From positions 6,687,241 through 6,751,240 of the forward strand of contig OZ037768.1 in NCBI GenBank assembly GCA_964035545.1: 64,000 nt of DNA. Reading direction: 5' to 3'. The notes under the pieces were generated by a model. It saw only the letters and a program-made list of their open reading frames with translations, searched no databases and had not been told where the DNA came from. The position numbers were made by a program, and so were the translations under genes. The stretch's first letter is position 1; each line of letters opens with the position of its first letter. Shown here in pieces: positions 52,101 through 64,000 of the stretch. This DNA comes from Bugula neritina (lineage: Eukaryota; Bryozoa; Gymnolaemata; Cheilostomatida; Bugulidae).

Positions 52101-55100
52101 AGTACATCCTATGATAGATCTAAGACTTGATGCAGCAAAACAAAATCTGTTTATCAAAACTCAAACATGACTTTAAACTAGTTACCATGAGCTAATAAGA
52201 ATAGATTTTTGTCTACTGTCTACCAGAACTAACACTCTGCAGTTTACGCTATTATAGCTAATCTACAGTATTCTAGAGTTACTCTACAGTTAATCTACTG
52301 TATTTTACAGTTAGATAACAGTTATTCTACAACTACTCTACAGTTTATACCAAACAACTCACAGGTTGCTTCTTAGGTGCAGCACCTCGCACTGATTGGC
52401 TAGCTTCCGACTCGGATTCACCCAGTCTGTATCCTGTACCAGCAAAGTGTGCCCTCTGGGGCGCTGCTGATCCTCCTGACTCAGACCTCTCTTCTGCACC
52501 ACGTCTATCAGGTGTATTAAAGACAGTGTAGAGCTCAGTGTTTTCTCATTGAAATTTAATACAGTAAACAGGGTTGCTTTCTTGGACGGAAAAAATAGAA
52601 ATGAGAAGTTAATAAAACTAAAACAACCCAATATAGTTCATCGCTTTCAATTTTAGCATATATAGGGGTTTGAAAAATGACCAAAATGTTTTATAATAAA
52701 TAAAATGCAGCAAATGCAAAGAAATTACATTAGCAGCCATGGCCCATTCTCACAATGAAGATACACATTAACTGCATTTTTTGGCAAACTAGTAAAGCAT
52801 ACTTACCACAGTAAGCATTAACAGGTTTAGATATTGAAAAACTGTAATGACTGCATTGATATCCAATTATGAGCATATCTAACTTATCACACTACAAATC
52901 TATCTGTATATTATCACTACAAAACTGACTTTTTATAGTTAACTTATATATGTAGTTGAATATAACACTGTTTACAACAGGATGCTAGTGCTGATGGCAT
53001 GGTAACATAATCAAAAAGCCTTGTTAGTGATATTGTCATTAAATTTAAATAATGATCTATTTTATTTGACCATGACTGTCAGACAAGTTATGTCTACTAC
53101 AGCTGCTACTAGCAGTACAGATGATAGCACAAATTTGAAATACAATGCCTCTAGATGTGCGTGTATCTCTGTTAGTACCAAATCGAGGTTGAAATACCAC
53201 CAGCTTTCTATGCAACACTCATCAAATTTAATTTCATTAAAGTAATAAAATATTTTTGTTGTTATTTGTAATAGTAAACCATTAGTATAAACAGCTCATT
53301 TGGTATATTAGAACTTCCTACTAATTTAAGCAATTATGAGAAGATAATCCTTGCCATTAAAATTAGAAAATATGAAATTATCTGTTTTAATTTCATTTTT
53401 GAGTGCATTTTAACTTGGCAATGAGAACATCAACTCACCATTGTGACAATATCACCATATTTATTACCTTATACATTCCTACAAGGATTATGTTCGTTAG
53501 TATAACACTTGATAGAGTATTAACAATAAATGTTCAATGATTAATAACTTAGTTGATGTATAAACCATAGTTCAGATTTTAAGTAGTTTCAAAATAAAAT
53601 TCCCACCTATTTCTTGTTGTTGTTCCGGTTTTACTATTTTTAGAATCTTTAAGGATATCACATTAAAGGTCTAGTCATAAACTATCAATAATACTCTACT
53701 GATAATGTTATTAATCAGCATAAATGATAACTTATAGTATACTAAAACAATAACGTATTGTGGTCACATATGAGAAGACAACTACACAATATTAAAATAT
53801 TGAAGTAATGCACTCTAACAATCGCACTGAACACACTTTCTGACCAGACTGGCCACAGTCAAACTGAAATTAATATGTTATAACTCAGTGAGTATATTCT
53901 TTTATGTCTTAGTAATATACAATTAGACACTTCAAATAACTAAATCCAATTAGTTCTTTGCCAACATAAGTAGTTTGGCATGTTACCAACTTGTATCAAT
54001 TATTTACATTATATAACTTACTCCCTGGCTGCTTTAAACAAATCAGATACAACTTTTCCACCACTTTTATTGTTCTTTCTTGGCGGTCCTAAAATTTGCT
54101 GTCCACTGAAAAAAAAAGTTAACAAAGTTAGTTGATAAGAAACAATTAATCAGTTTATAGCATTCATTAGTTGCAATTTTATGTAAAGAACAGCTAAAAG
54201 CTGTTAGTGGATGTTGACAATGATGACCTCATATTACATTAGAAGCCTCAATTTATATTCCAATTTAAAAACCGGATTCTAACATTTCAACAAACTGACT
54301 TTAACTGCATTGACTACACCTTCGACCAAATATGTCAGTTATTTCACGAAAATTAGTAGCCATTTCTCAAAGAAAGTTTACACCTCGCTTTACTGAAACA
54401 ATTTGATTATATCTGTAAATGATTAGCATCTAATTTTATTTTTAAAAAATAAGAAACTGTTGAGTTGATGCAAGAGAAACACTTTTATAACATACCAAAA
54501 GTCTAACATTTTTGAACCAAGGGTAATGATGCAATATTGAACACCACATTTCAAACCCTTGACATTTCAATAAATATGCTGTGGGTGCTAGACAATACCA
54601 TTAGACCCAAGGAGCAAAAGATTCATAGACATGAGAGTCACCTGGTATCAGAGCCGCCAGCATAATATGCCTGGCCTTGGTCATCATCATCACTGTCTTC
54701 ATTCTGACTTTTATCCATTTTTGCTGAAGCGCCCCAGTTAGCAAATGTCTGTATTCGACTAGTTTTGAGAATAAAAGGGAAAACAGCTGATGGTATTTTT
54801 ATTTCAAATTTTTGTCTTAAAATAATAATGTAGCAAACTTGGGAAAACTGCACATTTTAATACATCATACCAAACTTTTTCCATGTATTATTACTTTTAT
54901 TTCAAATATTCGATTATAAGCATCACAGATAGGGGGCAGCCATGGTGTAGTGGTTAAAGTGCTGGCCTAGTAAACACCGAGATCAGTGGTTTAGAAGAGC
55001 CATGTTAGGAAGAGCCTCCAGGAATAATTGCTCCTGTGTCACTTATTTACTTATGGATAAGTCCTTGGCCCGTTTTGAAAAAAAAACCTTTTCATCAGCG

Positions 55101-56638
55101 CTTCTCATAGGGATAGTGACTATAAACTCAGACAAGTGAGTTCTTTTAAGCATCACAACTGTTAGCTCGCCACGGCATTTATTTGGTGGCCAAAAAATTT
55201 CTTTTAAGGAATTGGTCTAGATATATATTCAACTGAATGCATTATCACCTTGACCTAGACTGTGCTGTTGGAGCTGCCGAACTGGAATAAGACTCTGGAA
55301 CTGGAACAACGTCATCTTCATCTGAGTCCGATTTCCTACGTGCAGCCGGTGCCCGGCTTACAGAAGCAGGACTAGCTGCTGGTTCAGCTGCAGGCACTTC
55401 GACTGCAGCTGAACCATCATTCTCAAAGTAAGTGGATAAAGCAACCTGCCAGAAGAACAATACATAATAATTTTCGCTCAGTTGCAAGACATTTTAAATG
55501 ACATTCTACATTTTGAGGAAATATAATAGAAAATGCCACAAATTACTGTATATTCGTTTTCAACTTTTAACAATACATATAAATATTGACAAAGCAATAT
55601 GAATACTATACTACCAAGATAATGGAAACTGAATTGATAAATTATATATTTATTAAATTTTGAAGTAGCTGCTTTTCAATAATGAAAATTAATAAACATA
55701 ACTACAAGTATAACTGTTAGTATTATATTTCTATTACCATTTTTGAATTATCTGAATTATTTATATTAGAAAATTCAATAAATACTTAAAGTTGATCTTA
55801 TATTAGTTTATTCCCTTTCAATTATCAAGAAACTTCCAAATACATGTCATTTCATAATAATAAAGTAGCTTTTTCATATTAAAATAATTTATTTTTAATA
55901 ACAATTATAATGATACTATTACTAATTACAATTAATGCATTATTATTATAATTATAAAAGTAAGAAAAAAATATTAAGCACTAGTAATAAACTTAAGTAT
56001 TAGTAATAAAGTTTTACTATTAGTACTAGTACAACTAGGTATTACTATAACTATAAGTATTACTATTAATAAATGTGTAATATTACTATAACTATTAGTA
56101 TTACTATAAATATAAAATTAATTATAATTTTACATACAACATGAATATTACTAATACTTTGTCTATTCACTATTGTCTATTGGTATAGCTATAACTTGAT
56201 TATAGTTATAAGTATTGCTATTAGTATTAATATTAGTATAACTAATACTATGAGTATAAGTAGAACATAAACATTTAGTTAAACAATAGTCAAATTCAAA
56301 CTGAAACTCAAAGTCAATGAATTACAATTACTATTAGAAATAATTATAAGATTAACTTTAAGTATCCTTACTAGTTACTAGTAGTAGTACCAGTATAACT
56401 TGACTATAATAATTTGAATGATAACAGCTTTATATTTACAAACTCTAAGCCTAAAAGTTATCGAGTAACATAAATACTCGCACATACTATAAATTCAACG
56501 TACTAGTACAGATTATTACTCAGTTAAACTTACTCCTACATCCCATTCAGCTGCTCTTAAAAAGAATTCTGCCCTTTCAGGATCTGCACCCGATATTGAG
56601 CAAAATTCAATTACTTTTTGGTTGTTTTCCTCGTTCAT
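49118..56638 (-). CDS. NSFL1C: p47 / NSFL1C, UBA-SEP-UBX p97 cofactor
   Basis: An adaptor for the AAA ATPase p97/VCP in Golgi and ER membrane fusion and ubiquitin-dependent work. Exons: 56534-56638, 55255-55445, 54642-54758, 54022-54105, 52363-52504, 51551-51660, 51086-51239, 50705-50808, 49118-49307 with stop TAA; all phases agree, giving 398 residues (human 370). Domain order: UBA-like N-terminus (FCSISGADPERAEFFLRAAEWDV, residues 13-34), acidic Ser-rich linker, YYAGGSDTSGQQILGPPRK, SHP box 1 FAGTGYRL (186-193), SEP domain (VILRLWKTGF to MEDH, about 215-272), SHP box 2 FSGAGQTL (288-295) and a C-terminal UBX domain. Both p97-binding SHP boxes are intact. The UBX loop reads TTLPSRQL where human has TTFPNKEL. 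The start is the first ATG and aligns with the human N-terminus. Confidence 0.95.
50887..51026. repeat. 20-bp minisatellite, seven units, in p47 intron 7
   Basis: Seven head-to-tail copies of GTACAGAGTACTCGAAGTCT with a few substitutions. The array fills half of a 277-bp intron. Each junction contains two short perfect dyads, CTGTACAG and GAGTACTC. Confidence 0.95.
51940..52010 (+). mobile_element. tRNA-like SINE head lacking an anticodon arm (copy b)
   Basis: A near-perfect A-box (CAGCTAAGCTG, 51951-51961, one mismatch) is followed after 10 nt by a perfect B-box (GGTTCAAACCC, 51972-51982). It lies in p47 intron 5. The arrangement parallels 45616-45648; the short A-B spacing rules out a working tRNA. 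Confidence 0.45.
54928..55146 (+). mobile_element. tRNA-derived SINE with an 11-bp target-site duplication
   Basis: The element begins with a tRNA-like head (GGGGGCAGCCATGGTGTAGTGG) holding a perfect Pol III A-box at 54943-54953 and a decayed B-box region near 54987. It is bounded by the identical 11-mer TAAGCATCACA at 54917-54927 and 55147-55157, a target-site duplication typical of LINE-mobilised elements. It sits in p47 intron 2, antisense to p47. Confidence 0.75.
55660..56480. repeat. Degenerate A/T-phrase tract at the 5' end of p47 intron 1
   Basis: A long run of imperfect phrases such as ACTATTAGTATTACTATAA, AACTATAAGTATTACTATT and CAAACTGAAACTCAAAGTC directly follows p47 exon 1. It is more regular than the related tracts in the BCAS3 and STARD5-like first introns. 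Confidence 0.65.
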
Positions 56639-56864
56639 ATTATAAATCTGAGTTGTCTACTGCTTGCAATTTAGTTTAGAGTTACAGGAGTTTGCTGTAG
56701 GAATGTATTTAATGTTTTAACCAATTTCAACAACAAAAATTCAAGTAGAGTTGTTCTTATTCCGTACTCTTTCAACTTTTTCCTAATCACTGGAGCGAAT
56801 TCTCTTCTGTGCTTTTTCAACTGAGAGTTTTGTTGATTTTGTCAAAGGGTTAAAGTTCAATAGG

Positions 56865-57633
56865 TCACCGGCTTTCCATGTACCGATCTCATATCGATCT
56901 CAGCGAGATCGATCCATGGAAAGACGCCAAAGATCGATCTCCGTCGATCTGAGCTGGTCGGTCTGTGGAGCTCGAACTCAGATCGATCTCATGTCAATAA
57001 GACCATGGAAAGACGCCAGATCGATCTGAGAAGTAGAAAAAGACTGCGCGCTACAATGTTGTCTGCTAATAAAAATGATAACTTATTGATAATTATTAAG
57101 CAAAGTATTAAATAATTATGATAGCCACCTTTTCAGATGCCAAAACTTTGACTTTCAGTACAATGATTAAGAAAACTCAATTATATGCAGTAGAAGATGA
57201 AAAAATGGGAGAATTTAAATTGAATTTAAATGACTATTAAAACTTAGTTTCATTAGCTATTTTCTTTGTAATTTTAAGCCTAACAGTCCTGTAAGTTTAT
57301 TAATAATCTGCAAGACAGCCATTAATTTTATATAAGCTGTCAAGCTAAAAAATTATCCTTAATTATTTTAAATTGGCCAAATTACTATACACTGAAAGCT
57401 TTGCTGCGTATAGTTTATAGCTGGAATTAAATTTTAGACTACAACCATCTTGTTTTCAACAGTAGAAGCTCAAATAGGTGAACAAATTATACTTTTAAAG
57501 TATCCTTCACTTAAGAGGGGGCAACTTCGCGAGATCGATCTGACACTCTCATGGAAAAACGATCGATCTGAGCACATTTTTCAGATCGATCTCAGCAAGA
57601 TCGATCTGAGATCGGTACATGGAAAGCCCGTGA
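56865..57633. mobile_element. Foldback/MITE-like element with GATCGATCT-rich inverted ends
   Basis: The left end (CACCGGCTTTCCATGTACCG) and the complement of the right end (CACGGGCTTTCCATGTACCG) match at 19 of 20 positions and continue into runs of GATCGATCT and CAGCGAGATCGATC. Internal subrepeats CATGGAAAGACGCCA occur twice on the left, with a related CATGGAAAAACG on the right. The centre (about 57060-57520) is ordinary AT-rich DNA with no coding capacity. I found no convincing target duplication. The element starts 227 bp upstream of the p47 ATG. Confidence 0.7.
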
Positions 57634-57649
57634 TTCTGTAACTTCGTTG

Positions 57650-60340
57650 TATTATAATAATTGTCTAATTACTGTAAATCCCTGAAGTATGCGCGCAATA
57701 TACTGGCGGGCTTTGCACAAATACCTTATTGTACCTCGCTGCTCACAAGTTCCTATCATATTTTTAATTATTATTTGCTTCCAACTCCAAGTGTTATACT
57801 CTTATTCAACCTTTTCCTACTTCCTAAAAAAAAAGAAAAGTCCAATTATGACTACTAGCTGTGGATATCTTGTTACATTTACTAAGTTATGTTCTTATAT
57901 TTTTCCATATATACTTAAGTCTCATATTTATTTGACTAAAAATATTTCTACGTGCTATTTATACCTGAGTACACAATATTTTACTAATGATATGCAATTG
58001 ATTGAGATGAAAGTTGTGCTCTCTTTAGTCTCCTGTAGTTGTTTACAGATGTTATAAAATGCACTGGCTGACCCATAATAAGTAACAGCCAGGGTGAAGT
58101 AACTGTAGATGGTTTTTCATTTGCTGTTTCATTATAGTAACCTGAGAAGTTGAATGCAAATTTACAATGAGTGAGATGTAGCAAATCACTCTAAACATTG
58201 AGCAAGAAATTACAAGCCCTGGCTAACTGCAAACATCTACTTGTCTGCATCTAACAGATCTTAAAGAGGCTGAGAAAGGAAAAAGTAAAACTGTTTAATC
58301 ATTAACAAACAACTATGCATTGATGAATTTCTTGTCACTTGTCACTCTGAGTTGATGATTCTATGTTATGTAGAAGAGTTTGTCAAACTAAGTTTCAAAC
58401 AAGACAAAATAAACCACATGTTTATACTTCTTCAATGCCTTGTTTGAATTTAGACTGCTATAAATATTATATTTCCTTTTCTTTTCTTGAAAGGTTGTGC
58501 CAAGTATATTGCTAAGATGTGACAAAAAAGGATGCAGGTATGCTGCCCAAAGTTACAAATAGCAAAAATTCTTAATTGATATTATTGAGTCTACTTTATT
58601 TTCTACTATTGAAATATTGCACAATTAGGTAATAACTGATACACATAGAAAAATTTGGTGATTCATTATATATGTTTTGGTTTCAAACTTTCACAGAAAT
58701 ACTGTAGTATGTGATTTATATTTTTCAATACCCCCGGAGCAGCCATGGCTACATCTTCTGTGTGTAGATGATGAATTACATTCTGGTAATTCTAGCACTA
58801 TATGCCTTGCAATGACAGCATAAATGTATTAAAATGCAAAGATTTTAGATTTGTTTGATGGCAATTTTTGGTGAAATAAAGTAGGAAATAGTGTATGACG
58901 TATCACAGACGTCTTAACTATGTCAAAGGGGTTGCAGAATTACAATTGCATCAACTTTAAAATAGCTTTGTCTGCCAATGTGAAAAAAGTAGCTTGAACA
59001 GACTTCAAATTTACAATATAAAATATTCATGAAATCTAAAAATTGTACATTTTACATTGATACAGCTTAGCTTTATTTATAAAATTCCAACCGCCATTAA
59101 TATGTTGAATGCATTATGCACACGCAGCTAAATAATCCAGCTTATAAAACTGCATTCCAAAACTTGAATGTAACTTGTTTGATGGTAAATTTATTAAAGT
59201 GATATTCTATGCTAGTGACATAATATATTATATATGAAAACATTTACAGTGAAGTATCGCGGCAATTGTATAATTTTTACTGTATTAGTGGTGATGTACA
59301 TATATTCATATGTTTATATGTCAGTTTTATATGTGAATAGACTCTTGTTTATAATAATATATTAATATATACACATATATTAATGTCATTTACTTGCATA
59401 AATTATGTAAAAGTGATCATTATTGATGCTTAATTTTTATTTAATATACAATAGATGTTACATGTCTCAAAACGCTTTGGCACATTACAATAACAAAGAA
59501 ATCTATCATTTCTTGTAGTTTATGTGAGACATATTGCAATCATTGCATGAAATAAAAATATCTTATTATGAAAGAGAAACATATAATAATATTTTTTATA
59601 AACTCTGTGGACAGCTTATGGATATCCAATAAAACGCTATACATGCTTTAAAAAAATTGATTTTCTTGTTCATAGTGTAAGTTTAAAATTAAGCAGCCAG
59701 TGTCACTTGGCATCTGTTTTAAAGGTTATTTGTTATTTTTTTCTAAACAAAAATTGAAAACATTATTTTTTTAAATATAAAACATATAATATCATATTAA
59801 GACTGCTTTTTATGGAATTGGTTACATTCATGAGTAGTAAAGAATTTTGATAGTCAACATAAGTTTATATGGTAATTTTTATCAATGAAACACTTTAAGC
59901 TGCAAAATATATTTTCATTTGATTTATGTACAATGATAAGGTAGCAGCACAGCAATAGTATATTGAAAATTCCTGAATTTGTGAACTATATACATGACGC
60001 GTTATGCGTTGCCATGACAAACATGCAAGAGCGAGAGTCTATAGCATAAGTTCTTGAAATTTAAAGGAGAATTTTAAGCATCGCCGCGTCAAAGGTTAGT
60101 TAAGTAAGTATTCAAAGATCAATAGCATTATGGGCGTGAATGACCCAGATTCTCCTATTGCTATTAGTACCACATAACAACTGGGTTTTTAGTCTTCAAA
60201 TTAAATATCATTAAAGTTGAGGGACTTGTTGGCAGATTGCTTTTAGTTTTTGCACCCACTTACAATTTACCAGTTTAACTGAATCTATTATAATAGATGC
60301 TTCATAATCAGTCTATATACGGCAATAATATTAGATGAGT
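57650..60340. other. Intergenic region between p47 and the vWA gene
   Basis: Between the divergent p47 and vWA genes this AT-rich stretch contains no exon I can support on either strand. Open frames near 57661-58057 lack domains and lie in low-complexity AT sequence. A promoter or non-coding first exon for the vWA gene may lie here or in the next 600 bp, but nothing decisive is visible. Confidence 0.5.
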
Positions 60341-60349
60341 TAGTGTGAC

Positions 60350-60700
60350 ACACTGACCATCTGAATCTCAAAGTCAAAGTCAATCTCAATCTGCACCAGT
60401 AACTAAAACTAAAAGTAGTTTATTATTTAAATTAGAAATATGAATCAATTTAAAACGTTGAAAATCACGATGAAGATAATCATAATCATAATCATAATGA
60501 TTAGTGACAATTAGTAACAAAGTCAAAATTTTAAACTCAAACTGCATGTTTATTATTAATTATATTTTAAGTTGACAACTAAATAAAATCTAAAAGTAAA
60601 TAAATCAGTTATACATATTCATATTGTTAAATATAAATTAAATATGAATCGTTAGCATTGTGATTATGCATAATCATTATGATTATAACACTAATATTTA
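60350..60700. repeat. Degenerate A/T-phrase tract upstream of the vWA start codon
   Basis: Phrases include TCAAAGTCAAAGTCAATCTC, ATAATCATAATCATAATGATTAG and AACTCAAACTG, similar to the first-intron tracts of BCAS3 and p47. If the vWA gene has a non-coding first exon (an acceptor-like TTTTCCTATATAG ends 3 bp before the ATG), this tract would also be first-intronic. Confidence 0.5.
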
Positions 60701-60988
60701 ATATTTTGTTATATGACTAATTAGGCTTGTTTTAATAAATGTTTTTTGCAGCATGTTGTATTATTTTATTCGAATACTTATTAGTTATTAGGAAACATTG
60801 AATTAGATGATACCTCTTTTGTGTAATTCAATTGCTATGATATTAAATATTTCAAGTTATATTTGGCAGCCGAGATTAGTTTTAAAAAGACAGCATCTAA
60901 TGATATGTAACTCAAGTTGTGCTATATGATAGCCTACAACTGGTAAATAATTTCAGTTACATTTTTGAGTAATTTTCCTATATAGAAA

Positions 60989-63713
60989 ATGCCGAAGTTC
61001 AGCAAGACTGCTCCATCAGACAGCCATGTTGTTACTGAAGATCGATTCAAAATTCTTCCAGTTACAAGCAGAATCTCTATTAGAGACTTTGTGGCTAAAC
61101 ATGGAATCACTTTTGCTCCTGGCAGAGGTAAGCCTCACAGATTTTTTCCCCACACATGTGTACAAGCTCACAGTATAAGCAACAAGATATATAAGTTTTT
61201 GTTAAAATACAATAGTAATAGTAAATACTGCAAATGACAGTTGTTTAGCTGCTATATTACTAAAAAATTGTGGTTATAATTAGCTGATACAAAAAGATTA
61301 TTTATTATGTAAAAAAGATATATTGTGAAACAGGATTGCTGATAAAGTTCGATAAAGTAGTAGCAATCTATATTTTGTTTTTTACAAGTTTCAGCAATAA
61401 ATGTCTTCAAACTTCTAAAGCACAGTGATTTCTTGATCTCTGACAACAACAGTAATATAAGCGAAGCTTACTTATTGATTATTGACAAACACGAACTTCT
61501 TCTATAATAATACTTATTGTATTGTGTTATATAATATTGATTCAACGATGTATTTATTTTGTAATGCCAAATTAGAATGGAATTCATTAGAAAAGGAACA
61601 AGAATTTGTAATATTAATAAAACCAGCTTTTAGGGATGAGCAAGAAAGTTAAGCCGTTTCTCAATTTTGCAAACATTTTTGAAAATATTTACTAATCGAA
61701 GTATATATCCTAATTTTATTATGAAAATGTATTGCTTTAAACCAACACTACTTTTTGAAACAATTATTTTTTACTAATTATTGATTTTTAGAAGTTATTA
61801 AAGTATGGTTGTCAATGAAACTGTCATGCTAGCCTCATGCTATGCAATTCAAAAACTGTTAATTACAGATTTCTTCAGTTGCCAGTTTTAAGATATATGA
61901 AGGCTGTTGCACTGATGATACTATTTTTTAACTACCTGCTTTTTTTCTGCAGGCTTTTACCAACTTACTAAACCTGAGACCATCCAAGCTTACAAGGAGA
62001 TAGTTGCTGTGAGAGTGAGTGATGGAGCAAAGGTATGTATGCCATGCTGGCAATACTCTTTCACTTGTTTCACGGTACTACAACTATTTATAATAATAAA
62101 CTAAAGAATTTTGGTGCAGAAAGTAGTGTTTTTAAATTATTTGCAGGTAACTGGAGATGCTGTGAGAGATCTGTTGAAGATTCCTGATGGAGCTGCTAAG
62201 TTTAAGTACACTCAGGTGGATGACTTTGAAGTGTATGTGCAGAGTACATCATATAACAGAGTTCTAATGCCCGACACCAAGTTTCTATATGAAGTCACAC
62301 CTGGCGCTAGAGGTAGTAAATGTTGAATTTACATGGTTTGCTGTTATTGTGGCCATAAAACTTGCAATTAATCTCAAGCAGGTGTTTTATTCATTGTATT
62401 CTAAAGTATTACCTACTTTTTAGTAGATAAAAGCACTACTAGGATAAAAATTATGCTATTGTCTTAAGAGTGCACTGTTGTAATTTTAATTTATTGCTTC
62501 TGCACTTTTTTTGAACAAAAGACCTCTACAAAAACAGGCTTGTAGCTATGCAATGTTAATGCAACACCCTAAATGGTTTTTATGTAGGAGTATTTTCTCC
62601 TAAGAAAAGGAAAGTTGTCCTCAATGAGAAAAGAGGCACGGCACCTCCTCCTACCGTACCAGGCTCACCGATTGATCTCGTTTTCTCATTTGATACCACT
62701 GGCTCAATGTATTCTTGTCTGGATGAAGTGAGAAAGAATCTAACAACAATGATTGAGCGTATTCTCAAAGATATTCCTAACATACGTATTGCTGTATGTG
62801 TTTTTTTATTTGAATGAGACACTTCTATTTTGCAGATATGGTAGCAGAATGTTTTTTTTCTTTATAAAAAGTTTTTTTTTTGGAAAATTTTCGAAGTTTA
62901 TGAGACTGTTATTGTAAAGAGCCATTATGGTAGGGTATGTTAATGATATTTTTTAAAAAAATGTTTACTGAGTATTTGTGCCATTTATGTTTAGGTGTTT
63001 GCGCATGGGGATTATTGTGATAAAGACTCATCATATGTGACGAAGTTCATTGATTTTACGCAAGATACGAAGAAATTGGTTAGTTTTGTAAAGAATGTTA
63101 AAGGTACTGGAGGTGGTGATTTTGAAGAATGCTATGAGCTCGTCCTTCAGCAAGCCCGAACAGACCTCTCCTGGACTCCAGGTTTACTTATATCTTTTGT
63201 TGAACTATTATAATAAGCCAAACTTACTGTTGTTTCAGTTTTCTATTGTTTTTTTTTATTTACTTACAAGTGCTGTACTTTCTCACAGGAAGTCAAAGGG
63301 CAATGGTTATGATTGGTGACGCCATCCCGCATACAGTTTCTGACTACAAGCATATTATGTCTAACTACAAGTTTGTCAAGTCAGTTGTAGATTGGAGGAA
63401 AGAGTCGGATGAGCTCATTGGCATTGTAAGATTTTATTATAAAAATGTTGTGTCACTCATGTATTCATGTTCTCTTATTGTTAGCTCTGCAATGGGATTT
63501 TGCAGCTGATTTTCTGTTTACATGTTTCAGGGTTGTCGTGTTTATGCGGTCCAATGTAGTCCTGGTGGGTACCAGGAAAATGAATGTGCGAAGTTTTGGC
63601 AAGGTTTAGCTTTCAAAACTTATGGGCACCACCTGGAACTCAGTAACTTTAGCAATGTGTTTGATTTCATAATGGCCATTGCGTATAAGGAGCAAGGTGC
63701 TGAACAGTTTGAG
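60989..63713 (+). CDS. von Willebrand A domain protein with conserved N-terminal region (partial, 3' end outside window)
   Basis: Exons: 60989-61127, 61953-62032, 62147-62312, 62588-62793, 62995-63181, 63289-63425, 63531-63713; all phases agree, giving 366 residues so far, with a donor at 63714. Residues 1-128 form a region I cannot name, with compact motifs GFYQLTKPETIQAYKEIV, GDAVRDLLKIPDG and VYVQSTSYNRVLMP. A basic PKKRKV (133-138) resembles a nuclear localisation signal. The vWA domain starts near residue 156 with FSFDTTGSM (MIDAS-like D164, S168), then GTGGGDFEE and MIGDAIPHTVSDYKH, the pattern of intracellular vWA proteins rather than integrins. There is no signal peptide. The start is the first ATG after an acceptor-like site. 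No function is assigned. Confidence 0.85.
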
Positions 63714-64000
63714 GTTTGTGAACTGATAAACATTTATTATAACATTATAATATTTAATTTAAGAATGTTTTTATTTTCCTTGTCATGTTTCTACCCAAAT
63801 CATAAGATATATTAAAATAATAATGAATTGAAAATATTAACACAGTATAAGTAATAATTTAAAGAAAACTTATTTTAAGGATTAATGATTAGTAAAATAA
63901 GCTGAGAATTTCTAGTTTTAAAGATTATTTTTATAGATATTAGTAAGCAGTAAGAATTCTACCATTTTGCTTCTCTCACTAACAGCATTTAGTTACTAGT
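63714..64000 (+). other. Intron of the vWA gene at the right edge
   Basis: After the donor at 63714 the sequence is AT-rich and shows no further exon before the window ends. The next vWA-gene exon should lie beyond 64000. Confidence 0.6.

Overview
This window is from an AT-rich, intron-rich animal genome. The genes are split into exons of roughly 50-230 bp (one is only 12 bp) with GT-AG introns, and the recognisable proteins are animal families: T-box factor Tbx2/3, BCAS3, a START-domain protein, p47/NSFL1C and a von Willebrand A (vWA) protein. I cannot fix the phylum from sequence alone. An invertebrate bilaterian is most likely, since genes are compact but separated by kilobases of AT-rich DNA carrying MITE-like, SINE-like and simple repeats. 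I joined exons by hand by matching splice sites, reading phase and family similarity, and every junction listed keeps frame.

Layout: four genes lie head-to-tail on the minus strand. Reading right to left they are p47/NSFL1C (56638 to 49118, complete), a STARD5-like lipid-transfer protein (45219 to 37738, complete, with a 12-nt microexon), BCAS3 (34338 to at least 22722, last exons not found) and Tbx2/3 (6756 to 2309, continuing off the left edge). A fifth gene, a vWA-domain protein, starts at 60989 on the plus strand, divergent from p47, and runs off the right edge.

The main biological point is BCAS3 directly upstream of Tbx2/3 in the same orientation, the arrangement known for human BCAS3-TBX2. 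The roughly 16 kb between the last BCAS3 exon found and the Tbx2/3 start holds no recognisable gene and is the natural place for Tbx2/3 regulatory DNA and the missing BCAS3 3' exons. p47 (p97 adaptor), STARD5-like (lipid transfer) and BCAS3 (phagophore/cytoskeleton) look like broadly expressed cell-biology genes, while Tbx2/3 is a developmental repressor.

Unexplained structure: the first introns of p47, STARD5-like and BCAS3, and the DNA just upstream of the vWA start codon, carry a similar degenerate vocabulary of short A/T-rich phrases; Tbx2/3 lacks it. Other non-genic elements are a foldback-type element with GATCGATCT-rich inverted ends just upstream of p47, two copies of a TA-flanked MITE, a SINE with an 11-bp target duplication inside a p47 intron, two tRNA-like remnants lacking an anticodon arm, a 20-bp minisatellite and two long (TA)n arrays.
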